A DNA stretch of 64,000 nt from Pantoea phytobeneficialis (GTDB taxonomy: Bacteria > Pseudomonadota > Gammaproteobacteria > Enterobacterales > Enterobacteriaceae). Under the pieces are notes generated by a model. The model searched no databases, was not told the origin of the DNA, and saw only the letters and a program-made list of their open reading frames with translations. Made by a program: the position numbers and the translations under genes. Shown in pieces: positions 19,434-30,244 of this stretch. Every line of letters starts with the position of its first letter. Position 1 is the first letter of the stretch. The stretch covers positions 3,866,504 through 3,930,503 of the forward strand of contig NZ_CP024636.1 of NCBI RefSeq assembly GCF_009728735.1, read 5' to 3'.

Positions 19434-19454
19434 AGGCCGGACAGAGTCCGGCCT
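19434..19454 (-). terminator. Probable terminator after purA
   Basis: Perfect 9-bp stem AGGCCGGAC/GTCCGGCCT with a 3-nt loop lies just after the purA stop. On the minus strand it is followed by CTGCTTATCTGCTCTTT, T-rich but without a continuous U-run. Confidence 0.5.
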
Positions 19455-19461
19455 GAGGGGA

Positions 19462-20781
<1,320 letters not shown>

Positions 20782-20826
20782 TTAAAAATGGATTCTACCA
20801 CCTGATTTTCTCACTTTCAGCTCTTT

Positions 20827-20842
20827 TAGCATACGATTGCGT
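20827..20842 (-). promoter_or_regulatory. PurR operator candidate upstream of purA
   Basis: On the minus strand ACGCAATCGTATGCTA matches the PurR consensus ACGCAAACGTTTGCGT at 12 of 16 positions, including both central CG bases. It lies 67-82 bp before the purA start. A downstream TAGAAT with CTGAAA 17 bp before it is a plausible promoter. E. coli purA is PurR-repressed (established knowledge). Confidence 0.55.
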
Positions 20843-20929
20843 GGTTTTTTGCCTGAGTTTTGATCGATACAACATCTTGGGGGAAAATTGACTGCGAGAC
20901 ACAATGCCGCTCAGTCAGAACGCGCATTT

Positions 20930-21127
20930 TTAGCTCGCATGGACGCTAACCATGTAATAAATCACCACACCAGCAACCACCAGGCCGCCACCAAACCGAT
21001 GTAACAAACGATCCGGCATCTGTGCCATTGCCAGAATCATACGCCGCCAGATACGCGGTAAAAACATCGGTCCCAGCCCTTCCAGAACCAGCACCAAAGC
21101 CAGTGCCATCCAGATGGTTGTGTTCAT
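20930..21127 (-). CDS. yjeT: YjeT, DUF2065 small inner-membrane protein
   Basis: 65 residues, as in E. coli YjeT. Two hydrophobic segments (IWMALALVLVLEGLGPMFLP at the start, and GGGLVVAGVVIYYMVSV at the end) suggest a small integral membrane protein. Its function is unknown. The start at 21127 gives the E. coli length and better spacing from GGGGA; an ATG one codon upstream (21130) is possible. It lies between hflC and purA, as in E. coli, and is separated from hflC by an intrinsic terminator. Confidence 0.88.
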   Translation of the reverse strand: MNTTIWMALALVLVLEGLGPMFLPRIWRRMILAMAQMPDRLLHRFGGGLVVAGVVIYYMVSVHAS

Positions 21128-21138
21128 CATTCTTTCCC

Positions 21139-21168
21139 CAAAAAAAAGGCCGACATCATTGTCGGCCT
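21139..21168 (-). terminator. Intrinsic terminator after hflC
   Basis: On the minus strand GGCCGAC, 6-nt loop, GTCGGCC is followed by a run of T (the plus strand shows AAAAAAAA at 21140-21147). It lies 18 bp past the hflC stop and ends the hfq-hfl transcript before yjeT. Confidence 0.85.
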
Positions 21169-21185
21169 TAAATTTATATCAGTTA

Positions 21186-22190
21186 TTAACGCGTGGCGTT
21201 AGAGGGGGCCTTCATATAACGGAAGAAATCGCTATCCGGGCTTAAAACCAGAATATCCTGATTATCCGCAAAGCTGTTCTCGTAAGCACGCAGACTGCGG
21301 ATAAAGGCGTAGAAATCCGGATCCTGACTGAATGCATCAGCAAACAGTTTCGCCGCTTCAGCATCCCCTTCACCGCGGGTGATCAACGCCTGACGCTGCG
21401 CTTCAGCCAGCGTACGGGTTACCTGATAATCCGCCTGAGCACGCAATTTTTCCGCCTCTTCCTGGCCTTGTGAACGCTGACTACGCGCAACCGCTTCACG
21501 CTCAGCGCGCATACGGTTGTAAATAGCGTCAGACACTTCTGTCGGCAGGTTGATCTGCTTAATGCGTACGTCGACCACCTCAATACCCAGCGCCGCCATA
21601 CTGTTCGGGTTCGGTGCCGGTTCATTGCTGTTGGTTTCACGCTCCACGCGTGCTGCCGCGTTGGCAATCGCGTCGTCGGCCGCTGGCGTCTGAACTTCGT
21701 CATCGTTGCCCGCGCTACCGGTGTTCAGCGCATCGCGAACATCAGTGGTCAAACGACCACGGGAGTCAGTCACGATGTCTTTCACGTCCAGACGTCCCAT
21801 TTCAGAACGCAGACGGTCGCTGAATTTACGTTTCAGCAGCACTTCAGCCTGCGAAACGTCACCACCACCCGTTGCCAGGTAGTAACGGCTGAAATCGCTG
21901 ATACGCCATTTGATGTAGGAATCAACAATCAGATCTTTTTTCTCTTTGGTGACAAAACGATCTGCCTGGTTGTCCATCGTCTGAATACGTGCGTCCAGCG
22001 ATTTCACAGTTTCAATAAACGGGATCTTGAAATGCAGACCCGGCGCGTACACCAGCGGTTTGTTTTCGCTGTCACGCAGAACCTTGCCGAAACGCAACAC
22101 GATACCGCGCTGGCCTTCCTGTACCACGAACAGTGACGCGTAAAGCACCACCAGCACTACGATAATTACGGCGATAATTGGCTTACGCAT
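21186..22190 (-). CDS. hflC: HflC, FtsH-modulating band-7 membrane protein
   Basis: 334 residues (E. coli 334). Forms with HflK a large SPFH/prohibitin-like inner-membrane assembly facing the periplasm, which binds FtsH and restrains its proteolysis of membrane substrates. One N-terminal membrane anchor (IIAVIIVVLVVLYASLFVV, residues 5-23) precedes the band-7 domain (GIVLRFGK ... YAPGLHFKIPF). A helical region follows, including RAEREAVARSQRSQGQEEAE. It begins 3 bp after hflK, so the two are translationally coupled. Confidence 0.96.
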   Translation of the reverse strand: MRKPIIAVIIVVLVVLYASLFVVQEGQRGIVLRFGKVLRDSENKPLVYAPGLHFKIPFIETVKSLDARIQTMDNQADRFVTKEKKDLIVDSYIKWRISDFSRYYLATGGGDVSQAEVLLKRKFSDRLRSEMGRLDVKDIVTDSRGRLTTDVRDALNTGSAGNDDEVQTPAADDAIANAAARVERETNSNEPAPNPNSMAALGIEVVDVRIKQINLPTEVSDAIYNRMRAEREAVARSQRSQGQEEAEKLRAQADYQVTRTLAEAQRQALITRGEGDAEAAKLFADAFSQDPDFYAFIRSLRAYENSFADNQDILVLSPDSDFFRYMKAPSNATR

Positions 22191-22193
22191 CGA

Positions 22194-23435
22194 TTATTCC
22201 CTCCCCATACGCTGGGTATCGTTACGCAGCGCATTAGCGCGACGCTGATCCATGATGCTGCTCGGACTGTACGATGAAGTGTCGCTATTGCTGGCGCTGC
22301 TATCTGAAACCGGCGGCAGCTTCATCAAATCGGTATTTTTCTGGCCAGGCTGGCCTGGGGCTGCCTGAGCGCCACGCATCAGCTGATCCAGCGGCAGGAC
22401 CATCAGGTTGTTGCCTCGATCGTTAACCAGCACTTTGCGGGTATGGCTGAGCACGCGTTCCATGCTTTCGATGTAGAGACGCTCTCTGGTGATTTGCGGA
22501 GCGGCTTTATATTCCGGCAACATGCGAGCAAAACGCGCCACTTCACCCTGCGCTTCCAGCACGGTACGCTCTTTGTAAGCGCGCGCCTCTTCAAGGATAC
22601 GCTGTGCCTGACCATTCGCGCGCGGCTGTACTTCGTTAGCATAAGCTTCTGCTTCACGTACGTACTGCTCGCGGTTTTCACGCGCGGCAATCGCATCATC
22701 AAATGAGGCTTTCACCTCTTCCGGTGGACGTGCCGCCTGGAAGTTCACATCGAGCAGCGTGATACCCATATTGTATGGACGGATGGTTTCGTCTATTTCA
22801 CGCTGGGTATCGCTACGCACCACGGTACGGCCTTCCGTCAGGATACGATCCATAGTGGAACGACCAATCACGCCACGCAGCGCGCTGTCAGTTGCCTGGC
22901 GCAGGCTATCGTCAGCACTGGTCACGGCAAACAGATAACGCTCCGGATCGGTCACGCGATACTGCACGTTCATTTCCACGCGCACCACGTTTTCATCCGA
23001 CGTCAGCATCACGCCAGAAGCGGCGAGTTCACGCACCGCCTCCACGTTGACGGCTTGGACATGGTCGATAAAAGTAGGTTTCCAGTTGAGACCAGGCTCA
23101 ACCAGATGGCTGAATTTGCCGAAACGGGTGACGACGCCGCGCTCCGCTTCTTTAATGGTGTAGAACCCGCTGGCCGCCCAGATGATCACTGCCGCAGCGG
23201 CAACGATGCCAACCAATTTGCCACCGCTACCACCGCTGCGCTGGCCGTTGTTGTCACTCTGTTTGCCACCGCCCAGTCCACCGAGTTTTTTACTCAGTTT
23301 ACGGAAGATATCATCCAGATCAGGTGGTCCCTGATCGCGACCTCCTTTGTTTCCCCCAGAGTTGCCGCCTTGATTATTGCTGCTTCCCCACGGGTCGCGG
23401 TCCTGTCCGTTATTACCGGGCTGATTCCACGCCAT
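22194..23435 (-). CDS. hflK: HflK, FtsH-modulating band-7 membrane protein
   Basis: 413 residues (E. coli 419). Partner of HflC in the FtsH-HflKC holo-complex. A Gly/Asn-rich cytoplasmic N-terminus (MAWNQPGNNGQDRDPWGSS) precedes one membrane segment (about 75-95, ending VIIWAASGFYTI). The SPFH domain follows (GVVTRFGKFSHLVEPGLNWK), then a coiled region and a C-terminal tail ending DTQRMGRE. I chose the ATG at 23435 because it matches the E. coli N-terminus; the open frame to 23519 adds an unrelated stretch. hflX is 80 bp upstream. Confidence 0.96.
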   Translation of the reverse strand: MAWNQPGNNGQDRDPWGSSNNQGGNSGGNKGGRDQGPPDLDDIFRKLSKKLGGLGGGKQSDNNGQRSGGSGGKLVGIVAAAAVIIWAASGFYTIKEAERGVVTRFGKFSHLVEPGLNWKPTFIDHVQAVNVEAVRELAASGVMLTSDENVVRVEMNVQYRVTDPERYLFAVTSADDSLRQATDSALRGVIGRSTMDRILTEGRTVVRSDTQREIDETIRPYNMGITLLDVNFQAARPPEEVKASFDDAIAARENREQYVREAEAYANEVQPRANGQAQRILEEARAYKERTVLEAQGEVARFARMLPEYKAAPQITRERLYIESMERVLSHTRKVLVNDRGNNLMVLPLDQLMRGAQAAPGQPGQKNTDLMKLPPVSDSSASNSDTSSYSPSSIMDQRRANALRNDTQRMGRE

Positions 23436-23515
23436 GTCTCTACTCCATTTATTGTATTTACGTTTTACCTTACAGCCGATGTACAGGCTGTTCCGGTAAA
23501 TGAGTTGGGCAACGG

Positions 23516-24796
23516 TCAAACAATATAACTGGCTAGCGACGGCTCTTGTTTACATAAACGACGCCAGTCCACAATCGGCATTCGTACGTGTAAACCTACA
23601 CTGCCATCATCTTCATTCCACTCTTTCTCAATCGCCTGTAACTGGTAAAAACGACTGCGCAGACGTCCGGCTTCCGGTGGTAAACGCAGATCATACTGCG
23701 CAATTTCACCCGCCAGACGTTCTGATAGTGCCTGCCATAATAATGGCAGACCGACACCGGTCTGCGCGGAAAGCCAGACGCGAATCGGTTTATTCTCTTC
23801 ATCACGGTCGATACGCGGTTCGAAACCATCCAGCATATCGATTTTGTTCATGATCAGCAGGGAAGGAATTTCGTCGGCCTCAATCTCTGCCAACACTTCA
23901 TTAACTGCCTCGATGTTGTCATTGACGCGTAAATCAGCCGCATCAATCACATGCATCAGTAAGGTGGCCTGACGCGTTTCCTGCAATGTTGCCTTAAACG
24001 CCGCCACCAAATCGTGAGGCAGGTGACGAATAAAACCTACCGTATCTGCCAGCACCACTTCCCCCACATCCGCCACATTCAGACGGCGTAAGGTCGGGTC
24101 CAGCGTCGCAAACAGCTGATCCGCAGCATAAACATCCGCTGACGTGATGGCGTTGAACAGGGTGGATTTACCGGCGTTGGTGTATCCCACCAACGAAACG
24201 GTTGGCACATCGGCTTTAGCGCGCGCCTGTCGTCCCTGTTCACGCTGTTTTTCCACGCGCTCAAGACGGGAAAGGATCAGACTGATACGGTTGCGCAGCA
24301 AACGACGGTCCGTTTCCAGCTGGGTTTCACCCGGACCACGCAAACCGATACCGCCCTTCTGGCGCTCAAGGTGCGTCCAGCCACGAACCAGACGCGTTGC
24401 CAGATGGCGTAGCTGTGCCAGCTCGACCTGCAATTTACCCTCATGGGTACGGGCGCGCTGAGCAAAAATATCGAGAATTAAGCCGGTGCGATCGACAACG
24501 CGACATTCGCACAGCCGCTCAAGATTTCGTTCCTGAGCAGGGGATAAGGCATGATCGAATAAAACGACCGATGCTCCACTCGCTTTCACCGCATCGGCAA
24601 TTTCAACTGCCTTTCCTTCACCGACAAAATATTTGGGATGTGGCGCTTTACGGCTGCCAGTAATAACCTGCAGCGCTTCGACGCCCGCAGAAGAGACAAG
24701 AGTTTCAAACTCCTGCAAATCTTCCAGCTCTTTGTCTTGGGAGAACCAGATGTGTACCAGTACGGCCTGCTCACCGGCATCATAACGGTCAAACAA
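23516..24796 (-). CDS. hflX: HflX, ribosome-associated GTPase
   Basis: 426 residues (E. coli 426). A TRAFAC-class GTPase that splits stalled 70S ribosomes after heat stress. The N-terminal HflX domain contains LIFWSQDK-like beginnings ([17 protein letters not shown]) and the linker [18 protein letters not shown]. The G domain carries [15 protein letters not shown] (G1), [11 protein letters not shown] (G3) and IMNKIDML (G4). It lies 80 bp after hfq and before hflK, in the conserved hfq-hflX-hflK-hflC order. Confidence 0.96.
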   Translation of the reverse strand: MFDRYDAGEQAVLVHIWFSQDKELEDLQEFETLVSSAGVEALQVITGSRKAPHPKYFVGEGKAVEIADAVKASGASVVLFDHALSPAQERNLERLCECRVVDRTGLILDIFAQRARTHEGKLQVELAQLRHLATRLVRGWTHLERQKGGIGLRGPGETQLETDRRLLRNRISLILSRLERVEKQREQGRQARAKADVPTVSLVGYTNAGKSTLFNAITSADVYAADQLFATLDPTLRRLNVADVGEVVLADTVGFIRHLPHDLVAAFKATLQETRQATLLMHVIDAADLRVNDNIEAVNEVLAEIEADEIPSLLIMNKIDMLDGFEPRIDRDEENKPIRVWLSAQTGVGLPLLWQALSERLAGEIAQYDLRLPPEAGRLRSRFYQLQAIEKEWNEDDGSVGLHVRMPIVDWRRLCKQEPSLASYIV

Positions 24797-24876
24797 GCTA
24801 TAACCTCGCTAAAATAAATAACCAGGACGGGAAAACGTTCGCGCTCTCCAGCCCTGGCTTCACGGCAACACAAAAA

Positions 24877-25188
24877 TTATTCTGCGTTATCGCCGTCTTG
24901 TTGTGGCTGCGACTGAGCGGCCTGGTTGCTTCCGCCGTGGTGGTAGTTACTGCTTCCGCCGCCCGCATTGTTGCTATGGTGCGATACCGGACGAGAAGGA
25001 ACCACTGTAGAGATGGCGTGCTTATACACCATCTGGCTAACTGTGTTTTTCAACAAAATAACGAACTGATCGAAGGATTCAATCTGCCCTTGCAGCTTAA
25101 TACCATTCACCAAATAGATCGAAACCGGTACACGTTCACGACGCAGTGCGTTCAAAAACGGGTCTTGTAATGATTGCCCCTTAGCCAT
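24877..25188 (-). CDS. hfq: Hfq, RNA chaperone
   Basis: 103 residues (E. coli 102). Hexameric Sm-like protein that pairs small RNAs with mRNA targets. The Sm1 motif ([20 protein letters not shown], residues 5-24) and Sm2 motif ([11 protein letters not shown]) are essentially identical to E. coli. The unstructured C-terminal tail is rich in Ser, Asn, Gly, His and Gln and ends in an acidic DGDNAE. miaA lies 102 bp upstream and hflX follows. E. coli has several hfq promoters inside miaA and mutL; I did not map them here. Confidence 0.98.
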   Translation of the reverse strand: MAKGQSLQDPFLNALRRERVPVSIYLVNGIKLQGQIESFDQFVILLKNTVSQMVYKHAISTVVPSRPVSHHSNNAGGGSSNYHHGGSNQAAQSQPQQDGDNAE

Positions 25189-25290
25189 TCTATCTTTTCC
25201 TTATATGCTTGTTGTTTGTTACTTTTTGAACCGTGGTTCAGAAAAACTGCGTAAAAAATTTGCGCACGATAACGGATCAATTGTACACAA

Positions 25291-26241
25291 TCATCCCTGC
25301 TTCGCACTAACAACCTGAAGCACCGCATTACGCGCTAAATCTGGCTCGTCACTGTCTAACCAGTGCACGTCAGGCCAGCCACGTAACCAGGTCATCTGGC
25401 GTTTCGCGAGCTGCCGGGTTGCGCAAATTCCCCGATAAACCATTTCGTTGTAATCGATTTCGCCAGTGAGATAAGACCACATTTGACGATAACCAACACA
25501 GCGAATGGAAGGCATATCCGTATGCAAATCACCTCGTGCAAACAGAGCGCGAGCCTCCGCTTCAAACCCTGACGCCAGCATCTGGTTGTAACGCAACGCA
25601 ATGCGTTGATGTAGCAATTCGCGATTCGCCGGAGCGATTGCGAACTGATACACGTCGTAGGGTAACGCTTCACCGGATGTTTTTGTCAGTTCCGTTAAAG
25701 TTTTACCCGAAATAAAAAAAACTTCCAGTGCTCGCGAAAGTCTCTGCGGATCATTCGGATGAATACGACCACCGGCGACCGGATCGATTTCACACAGCTG
25801 ACGGTGCAAGGCATCCCAACCTTTCTCCGCCGCCATTTGCTCTATCCGCTGACGCACGTCCGGATCGGCCGAGGGCAGCGGCGACAATCCTTCAAGCAAC
25901 GCCTTGAAGTAGAGCATGGTTCCACCAACAAGCAACGGAATCTTACCCCTTTGGGTGATTTCCGCCATTTCTGCCAACGCATCACGACGAAATTCGGCAG
26001 CGGAATACGCCTCCGCCGGGTCGCGAATGTCCAGCAAGCGATGGGGTGCTTGCGCTAACTCCTCTTCGGACGGCTTCGCCGTGCCAATATCCATCCCGCG
26101 ATAGATTAAGGCAGAGTCAACGCTAATAAGTTCCACCGGAAGATGCTGACGCAACGAAATTGCCAGCGCCGTCTTACCGGAGGCAGTCGGGCCCATCAAA
26201 AAAATTGCCTTAGGCCGGCTAGCCTGGTTCAGTTCACTCAT
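25291..26241 (-). CDS. miaA: MiaA, tRNA dimethylallyltransferase
   Basis: 316 residues, as in E. coli. Adds a dimethylallyl group to N6 of A37 in tRNAs reading UNN codons, the first step of ms2i6A. The P-loop [17 protein letters not shown] (about 14-30), [20 protein letters not shown], the [13 protein letters not shown] segment and the tRNA-binding [10 protein letters not shown] region are all present. The start overlaps the end of mutL by 8 bp, indicating translational coupling in amiB-mutL-miaA-hfq. Confidence 0.97.
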   Translation of the reverse strand: MSELNQASRPKAIFLMGPTASGKTALAISLRQHLPVELISVDSALIYRGMDIGTAKPSEEELAQAPHRLLDIRDPAEAYSAAEFRRDALAEMAEITQRGKIPLLVGGTMLYFKALLEGLSPLPSADPDVRQRIEQMAAEKGWDALHRQLCEIDPVAGGRIHPNDPQRLSRALEVFFISGKTLTELTKTSGEALPYDVYQFAIAPANRELLHQRIALRYNQMLASGFEAEARALFARGDLHTDMPSIRCVGYRQMWSYLTGEIDYNEMVYRGICATRQLAKRQMTWLRGWPDVHWLDSDEPDLARNAVLQVVSAKQG

Positions 26242-28075
26242 GCTTCAACGCGTTAATCGCGCTCTCAATCTCAACGGCCTGTAACAGGCCAGAAGGCGGC
26301 GACTTTAACAGTTGCGGGCATAGCCGTTCCAGCTCCGCCAGCAACGTAATCGCCTGCGAGTGATTCCAGTGCGGGGCTTCTGCATTGTCACGACGGGCCA
26401 GCCACTGGGCCAGTGCGAACGCAGAAACCTCTTGCTGCCGGGCGAGATAGCCTAACAGTTCTGGAATCAAGATTTGTAAATTTTGTGTGCGTAACGGTAA
26501 AGGCACCGCGCGGAGCGTCACATGCTGCCCTTCCCGTTGTAAATCAATGCCCATCGCCGTTAACAATGCCGCTTGTCGGCCAATTACCGCCATCTCCTCT
26601 GCCGCGACTTTCAGCCTGACAGGGATCAGTAACGGCTGTGGTTTCAGCCCTTCTTCTCCAGGTTGCAACTGGGCCTGTTTTAGCCAACGTGCGGCCACCG
26701 GTAAAGAGAGTAATTGCAGCGTATCGCCACGCTCCAGCAAGGCATAACATTGACGAACCACGCTCAGTACCCGCCCAAAGCTTTGCACATGAGCCGCAAG
26801 CGGTGTTTCGCTTGCGGGTTTAGGCACGGGGGCCGGGACGGATGGCGCTTTTGCCGGCGTCGGCACGCTGACCGGCGTTTGTATCAGTTTCTGATAGGCC
26901 GCCCCTTCACGCGTGTTATAGCCTGGCTCTTGCGACTGCCAGCCACCGCCCGCAGCGCCTGAGCGACGTGGCGTTGCCGCTGGCTGGGAAAAATGATTTC
27001 CGCCCGCCGCCTGCCGGTTCTCCGGCTGCCACTGTGGCGCAGGTTCTTCTGCGTGTGCAATCGGCAATTCAGCAGCACGGCTGGCCTGTAAGGCGCTCAT
27101 CACCCCTTGCCAGATAAAATCATGGACCAGACGTGACTGGTGAAAACGGACTTCGTGCTTGGCCGGATGAACGTTAACATCCACCTGGTGCGGATCAATT
27201 TCCAGATAAAGCACGTAAGCCGGTTGCTGCTCATCACCTAACTGGGTTTGATAGGCCTGGCGAATGGCGTGATTGATCAGTTTATCGCGCATCATACGGC
27301 CATTGACGTAGCAATATTGCAGGTCCGTCACCTGACGTGAACCGGCCGGATCAGCCACCCAGCCGCGCAGGGCCAAATCATCATGCTGCCAGTCAATCCT
27401 CAGCGCATGCTGCATAAAGGTGGTGCCGCAAATCGCCCCAAGTCGACGCTCACGCTGTGCATCCTGAGTCACGCCACGATACTGGCGCATCAACTTACCG
27501 TTATGGCTGAGCGAGATCGCCACATCGAAACGCGCCAGCGCAATGCGACGAATCACTTCATCAATGTGGGTAAACTCGGTTTTCTCCGTACGCATGAATT
27601 TACGGCGGGCCGGGGTGTTGTAAAACAGGTCGAGGACTTCCAGCGTGGTGCCAACCGGATGTGCCGCCGGTTTAACCGTGACCGCCATTTCCCGCCCTTC
27701 GGCGTAGGCCTGCCAGGCTTCGGTTTGATCTTCAGTACGTGAAGTGAGCGTCAGGCGGGACACCGAACTGATACTGGCGAGCGCTTCGCCACGGAAGCCC
27801 AGGCTGACAATGGCTTCGAGATCGTCCAGCGAGGCAATTTTGCTGGTTGCATGTCGCGCCAGTGCCATCGCCAGTTCATCTTTAGCTATCCCACAACCGT
27901 TATCACGAATGCGGATTAACTTTGCGCCGCCCTTTTCGATGTCCACATCGATACGCGTGGCCCCGGCATCGAGGCTGTTTTCCACCAGCTCTTTCACCAC
28001 CGATGCCGGACGCTCCACCACTTCGCCTGCGGCGATCTGGTTTGCCAGCTGTGGCGGTAAAATCTGTATAGGCAT
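26234..28075 (-). CDS. mutL: MutL, DNA mismatch-repair ATPase
   Basis: 613 residues (E. coli 615). Couples MutS mismatch recognition to MutH cleavage and UvrD unwinding. The GHKL ATPase motifs are intact: [12 protein letters not shown] (motif I), IRDNGCGI (II), [10 protein letters not shown] (III), and the [18 protein letters not shown] segment. A Pro/Ala-rich linker (about 335-440) joins the C-terminal dimerisation domain. The endonuclease motif of non-enterobacterial MutL is absent, as expected where MutH exists. ATG 28075 matches the conserved [20 protein letters not shown] start; the frame is open to 28105. Confidence 0.97.
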   Translation of the reverse strand: MPIQILPPQLANQIAAGEVVERPASVVKELVENSLDAGATRIDVDIEKGGAKLIRIRDNGCGIAKDELAMALARHATSKIASLDDLEAIVSLGFRGEALASISSVSRLTLTSRTEDQTEAWQAYAEGREMAVTVKPAAHPVGTTLEVLDLFYNTPARRKFMRTEKTEFTHIDEVIRRIALARFDVAISLSHNGKLMRQYRGVTQDAQRERRLGAICGTTFMQHALRIDWQHDDLALRGWVADPAGSRQVTDLQYCYVNGRMMRDKLINHAIRQAYQTQLGDEQQPAYVLYLEIDPHQVDVNVHPAKHEVRFHQSRLVHDFIWQGVMSALQASRAAELPIAHAEEPAPQWQPENRQAAGGNHFSQPAATPRRSGAAGGGWQSQEPGYNTREGAAYQKLIQTPVSVPTPAKAPSVPAPVPKPASETPLAAHVQSFGRVLSVVRQCYALLERGDTLQLLSLPVAARWLKQAQLQPGEEGLKPQPLLIPVRLKVAAEEMAVIGRQAALLTAMGIDLQREGQHVTLRAVPLPLRTQNLQILIPELLGYLARQQEVSAFALAQWLARRDNAEAPHWNHSQAITLLAELERLCPQLLKSPPSGLLQAVEIESAINALKHE

Positions 28076-28118
28076 GGTGGTGATCCTTGTAGCTGGCTGG
28101 CCCACCAGGGGCCAGCAA

Positions 28119-29768
28119 TCAGGATTGCGGGATTTTCAGAGTTTGCCCCAACATCACGTTAGAGGACTTCATATTATTGGCCTGCATGATGGCATTGGGG
28201 CTGACGCCATAATGGGCGGCAATTGCGGTTAATGAGTCACCGCGCACTACCTTATGGCGAACCGGACCACGCGAGGTACTTGCGGTGACGGTCGATTTCG
28301 CCGGCACCTTCAGGCGTTGCCCAACCCAAACCACATCACGTTTCAGGCTGTTCATCTCGCGCAGCGTTGCCATACTGACACCGTATTTTGCGGCGATACC
28401 TGACAAGGTTTCACCACGCGTCACGGTATGGCGTTGTGTCGCACCCGTATATTGCACCGTGCCTGTCGCCGGATTACTGGCGACGCTTACCACTGGTGCG
28501 TTATCCAGCGGGCGGTTTTCTTCCCTTGGGACCGATTGCAACGGGTGCGCCAGGAAGTAATTACGTAACCCTTTATAAATCGACTGTGCAATCTTCTGCT
28601 GATAAGCGCTGCTGCCCAGCAGCCGCTCCTCAGTCAAATTACTGATAAAGCCGGTTTCGACCAATAAAGAGGGGATATCCGGTGAACGTAATACACCGAG
28701 GCTGGCATGCTCAGGCAGACGTTTATGCAACGGCGTAATGCCACGCAACTGCTGCAACACCTTCACCGCCACATCATAGCCAACACGCTGCGAATGGCCG
28801 AATTGCAGATCCAATACCGCCTGGCTCAGATAGGGATCGGCCTGGGTATTCGCCAGCAGATCACCTGCGCCGCCCAGCAGTTCTGATTGTTTCTCTTTCT
28901 GTTCCAGCCAGTTTGCCATTTCGCTGTTCGCGCGACGGTTGGATAGCACCCACACCGAGGCGCCGGTTGCTGAGTGGCTGGGTGCCGCATCGGCGTGAAT
29001 GGATACCAGCAGGTTGGCGTTTTCTTTGCGCGCAACGTCAGAGCGGCCCATCACCGAGATAAAGTAGTCTCCGGTACGCGTCAGGACCGGTTTAAACATC
29101 GGGTCCTGATCCATCAATGCTTTCAATTTACGTGCGATGGCGATGGTGACATTTTTCTCATGCAAACCACGCTGCCCGGTCGCACCGGGGTCCTGGCCGC
29201 CGTGACCGGCATCAATCGCGACAATCACCGGTTCGTTACGACTCACCGCGCCACCGGGACGGATGGTGGTATTACTCCTGCTGACCGTGGTTACCGGGTT
29301 AGCGTTAAACGGATTTCCCTGATTGCTGCTCGTGGTTTCGCGCACCGAGCTGACCGGTGCCGCATTGCGCTTCGCCGTTTGCGTACCGCGAATGGTGAAC
29401 ACCACGCGATACTGATTGCCATCACGCTGAGTCGTTGCGCGGGTACGCGCAGCCTGGGTTAATTCAAATACCAGACGAATACTCTGCTTATCTTGTGGCT
29501 TACTGTTGCGGATACGCTTAACGATATTTTCGCCGCTGAACGTCAACGGCAATCCCTGAATATTGCCGCTCTGGCGGATATCCAGTACCACGCGATCGGG
29601 GTTGTGCAACGGAAAAAAACCGTACACAGGCTGACCGTTAAAGCTCAGGGTGACCGTCGCCTGACTGTCACCATTATCGACTTTGATATCTGCTAATGTG
29701 GCGGCCAGCGCCGAGGTGGAGAACAGGCAGAGCAGCGCCAGCAACGCCATTTTCATCCGTGACATCAT
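28119..29768 (-). CDS. amiB: AmiB, N-acetylmuramoyl-L-alanine amidase with two LysM domains
   Basis: 549 residues. Periplasmic zinc amidase that cleaves septal peptidoglycan; in E. coli it is activated by EnvC. A signal peptide ends near SALA (about 23), followed by an AMIN septal-targeting domain (about 24-125), a linker, and the amidase_3 domain (about 188-405). Zinc and catalytic elements are [20 protein letters not shown] and [10 protein letters not shown]. Two C-terminal LysM domains follow, at roughly 450-495 and 505-548. E. coli AmiB is shorter, 445 residues. ATG 29768 overlaps the tsaE TGA as ATGA; a GTG at 29783 would only add five residues. Confidence 0.95.
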   Translation of the reverse strand: MMSRMKMALLALLCLFSTSALAATLADIKVDNGDSQATVTLSFNGQPVYGFFPLHNPDRVVLDIRQSGNIQGLPLTFSGENIVKRIRNSKPQDKQSIRLVFELTQAARTRATTQRDGNQYRVVFTIRGTQTAKRNAAPVSSVRETTSSNQGNPFNANPVTTVSRSNTTIRPGGAVSRNEPVIVAIDAGHGGQDPGATGQRGLHEKNVTIAIARKLKALMDQDPMFKPVLTRTGDYFISVMGRSDVARKENANLLVSIHADAAPSHSATGASVWVLSNRRANSEMANWLEQKEKQSELLGGAGDLLANTQADPYLSQAVLDLQFGHSQRVGYDVAVKVLQQLRGITPLHKRLPEHASLGVLRSPDIPSLLVETGFISNLTEERLLGSSAYQQKIAQSIYKGLRNYFLAHPLQSVPREENRPLDNAPVVSVASNPATGTVQYTGATQRHTVTRGETLSGIAAKYGVSMATLREMNSLKRDVVWVGQRLKVPAKSTVTASTSRGPVRHKVVRGDSLTAIAAHYGVSPNAIMQANNMKSSNVMLGQTLKIPQS

Positions 29769-30241
29769 GCCTGATCCCTGCACTGCTGGAACTGTTGTAG
29801 CAGGGTTTCGCCCTGCGCTGAAACCGCCTGGAGTTCTGCTTCACGCGCATTGTCAACGTAACGCAATGTCAGCGCCAGGTCCGGTTCAGGTAAGACACAC
29901 GCACCCTGCTGTGGCCATTCAACCAGGCAAATGGCATCGCCGCTGAAATAGTCGCGAATTCCCATAAACTCCAGTTCTTCCGGATCGGCTAAACGATACA
30001 GGTCGAAGTGGTATAACGTACGGCTATCCAGCGTATAGGGTTCGACCAGCGTATAAGTCGGGCTTTTAACATTGCCCTGATGGCCCAGCGCCTGCAAAAA
30101 ACCACGACTGAATGTCGTTTTACCCGCGCCCAAATCGCCATATAAATAAATCACCAGCGCGCTGTTGCATACGCGAGCCAGCTGCGCGCCAAGTTCAAGA
30201 GTTGCCGCTTCATCAGGCAAAGAAATAACACAGGTCTTCAT
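29765..30241 (-). CDS. tsaE: TsaE, ATPase subunit of the tRNA threonylcarbamoyladenosine complex
   Basis: 158 residues (E. coli YjeE 153). Essential partner of TsaB and TsaD in making t6A37 on ANN-decoding tRNAs. The P-loop GDLGAGKTT (about 35-43), [10 protein letters not shown] and the [18 protein letters not shown] block are diagnostic. It lies 3 bp after nnr and overlaps amiB by the ATGA arrangement, so nnr-tsaE-amiB-mutL-miaA read as one operon. Confidence 0.96.
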   Translation of the reverse strand: MKTCVISLPDEAATLELGAQLARVCNSALVIYLYGDLGAGKTTFSRGFLQALGHQGNVKSPTYTLVEPYTLDSRTLYHFDLYRLADPEELEFMGIRDYFSGDAICLVEWPQQGACVLPEPDLALTLRYVDNAREAELQAVSAQGETLLQQFQQCRDQA

Positions 30242-30244
30242 TCT

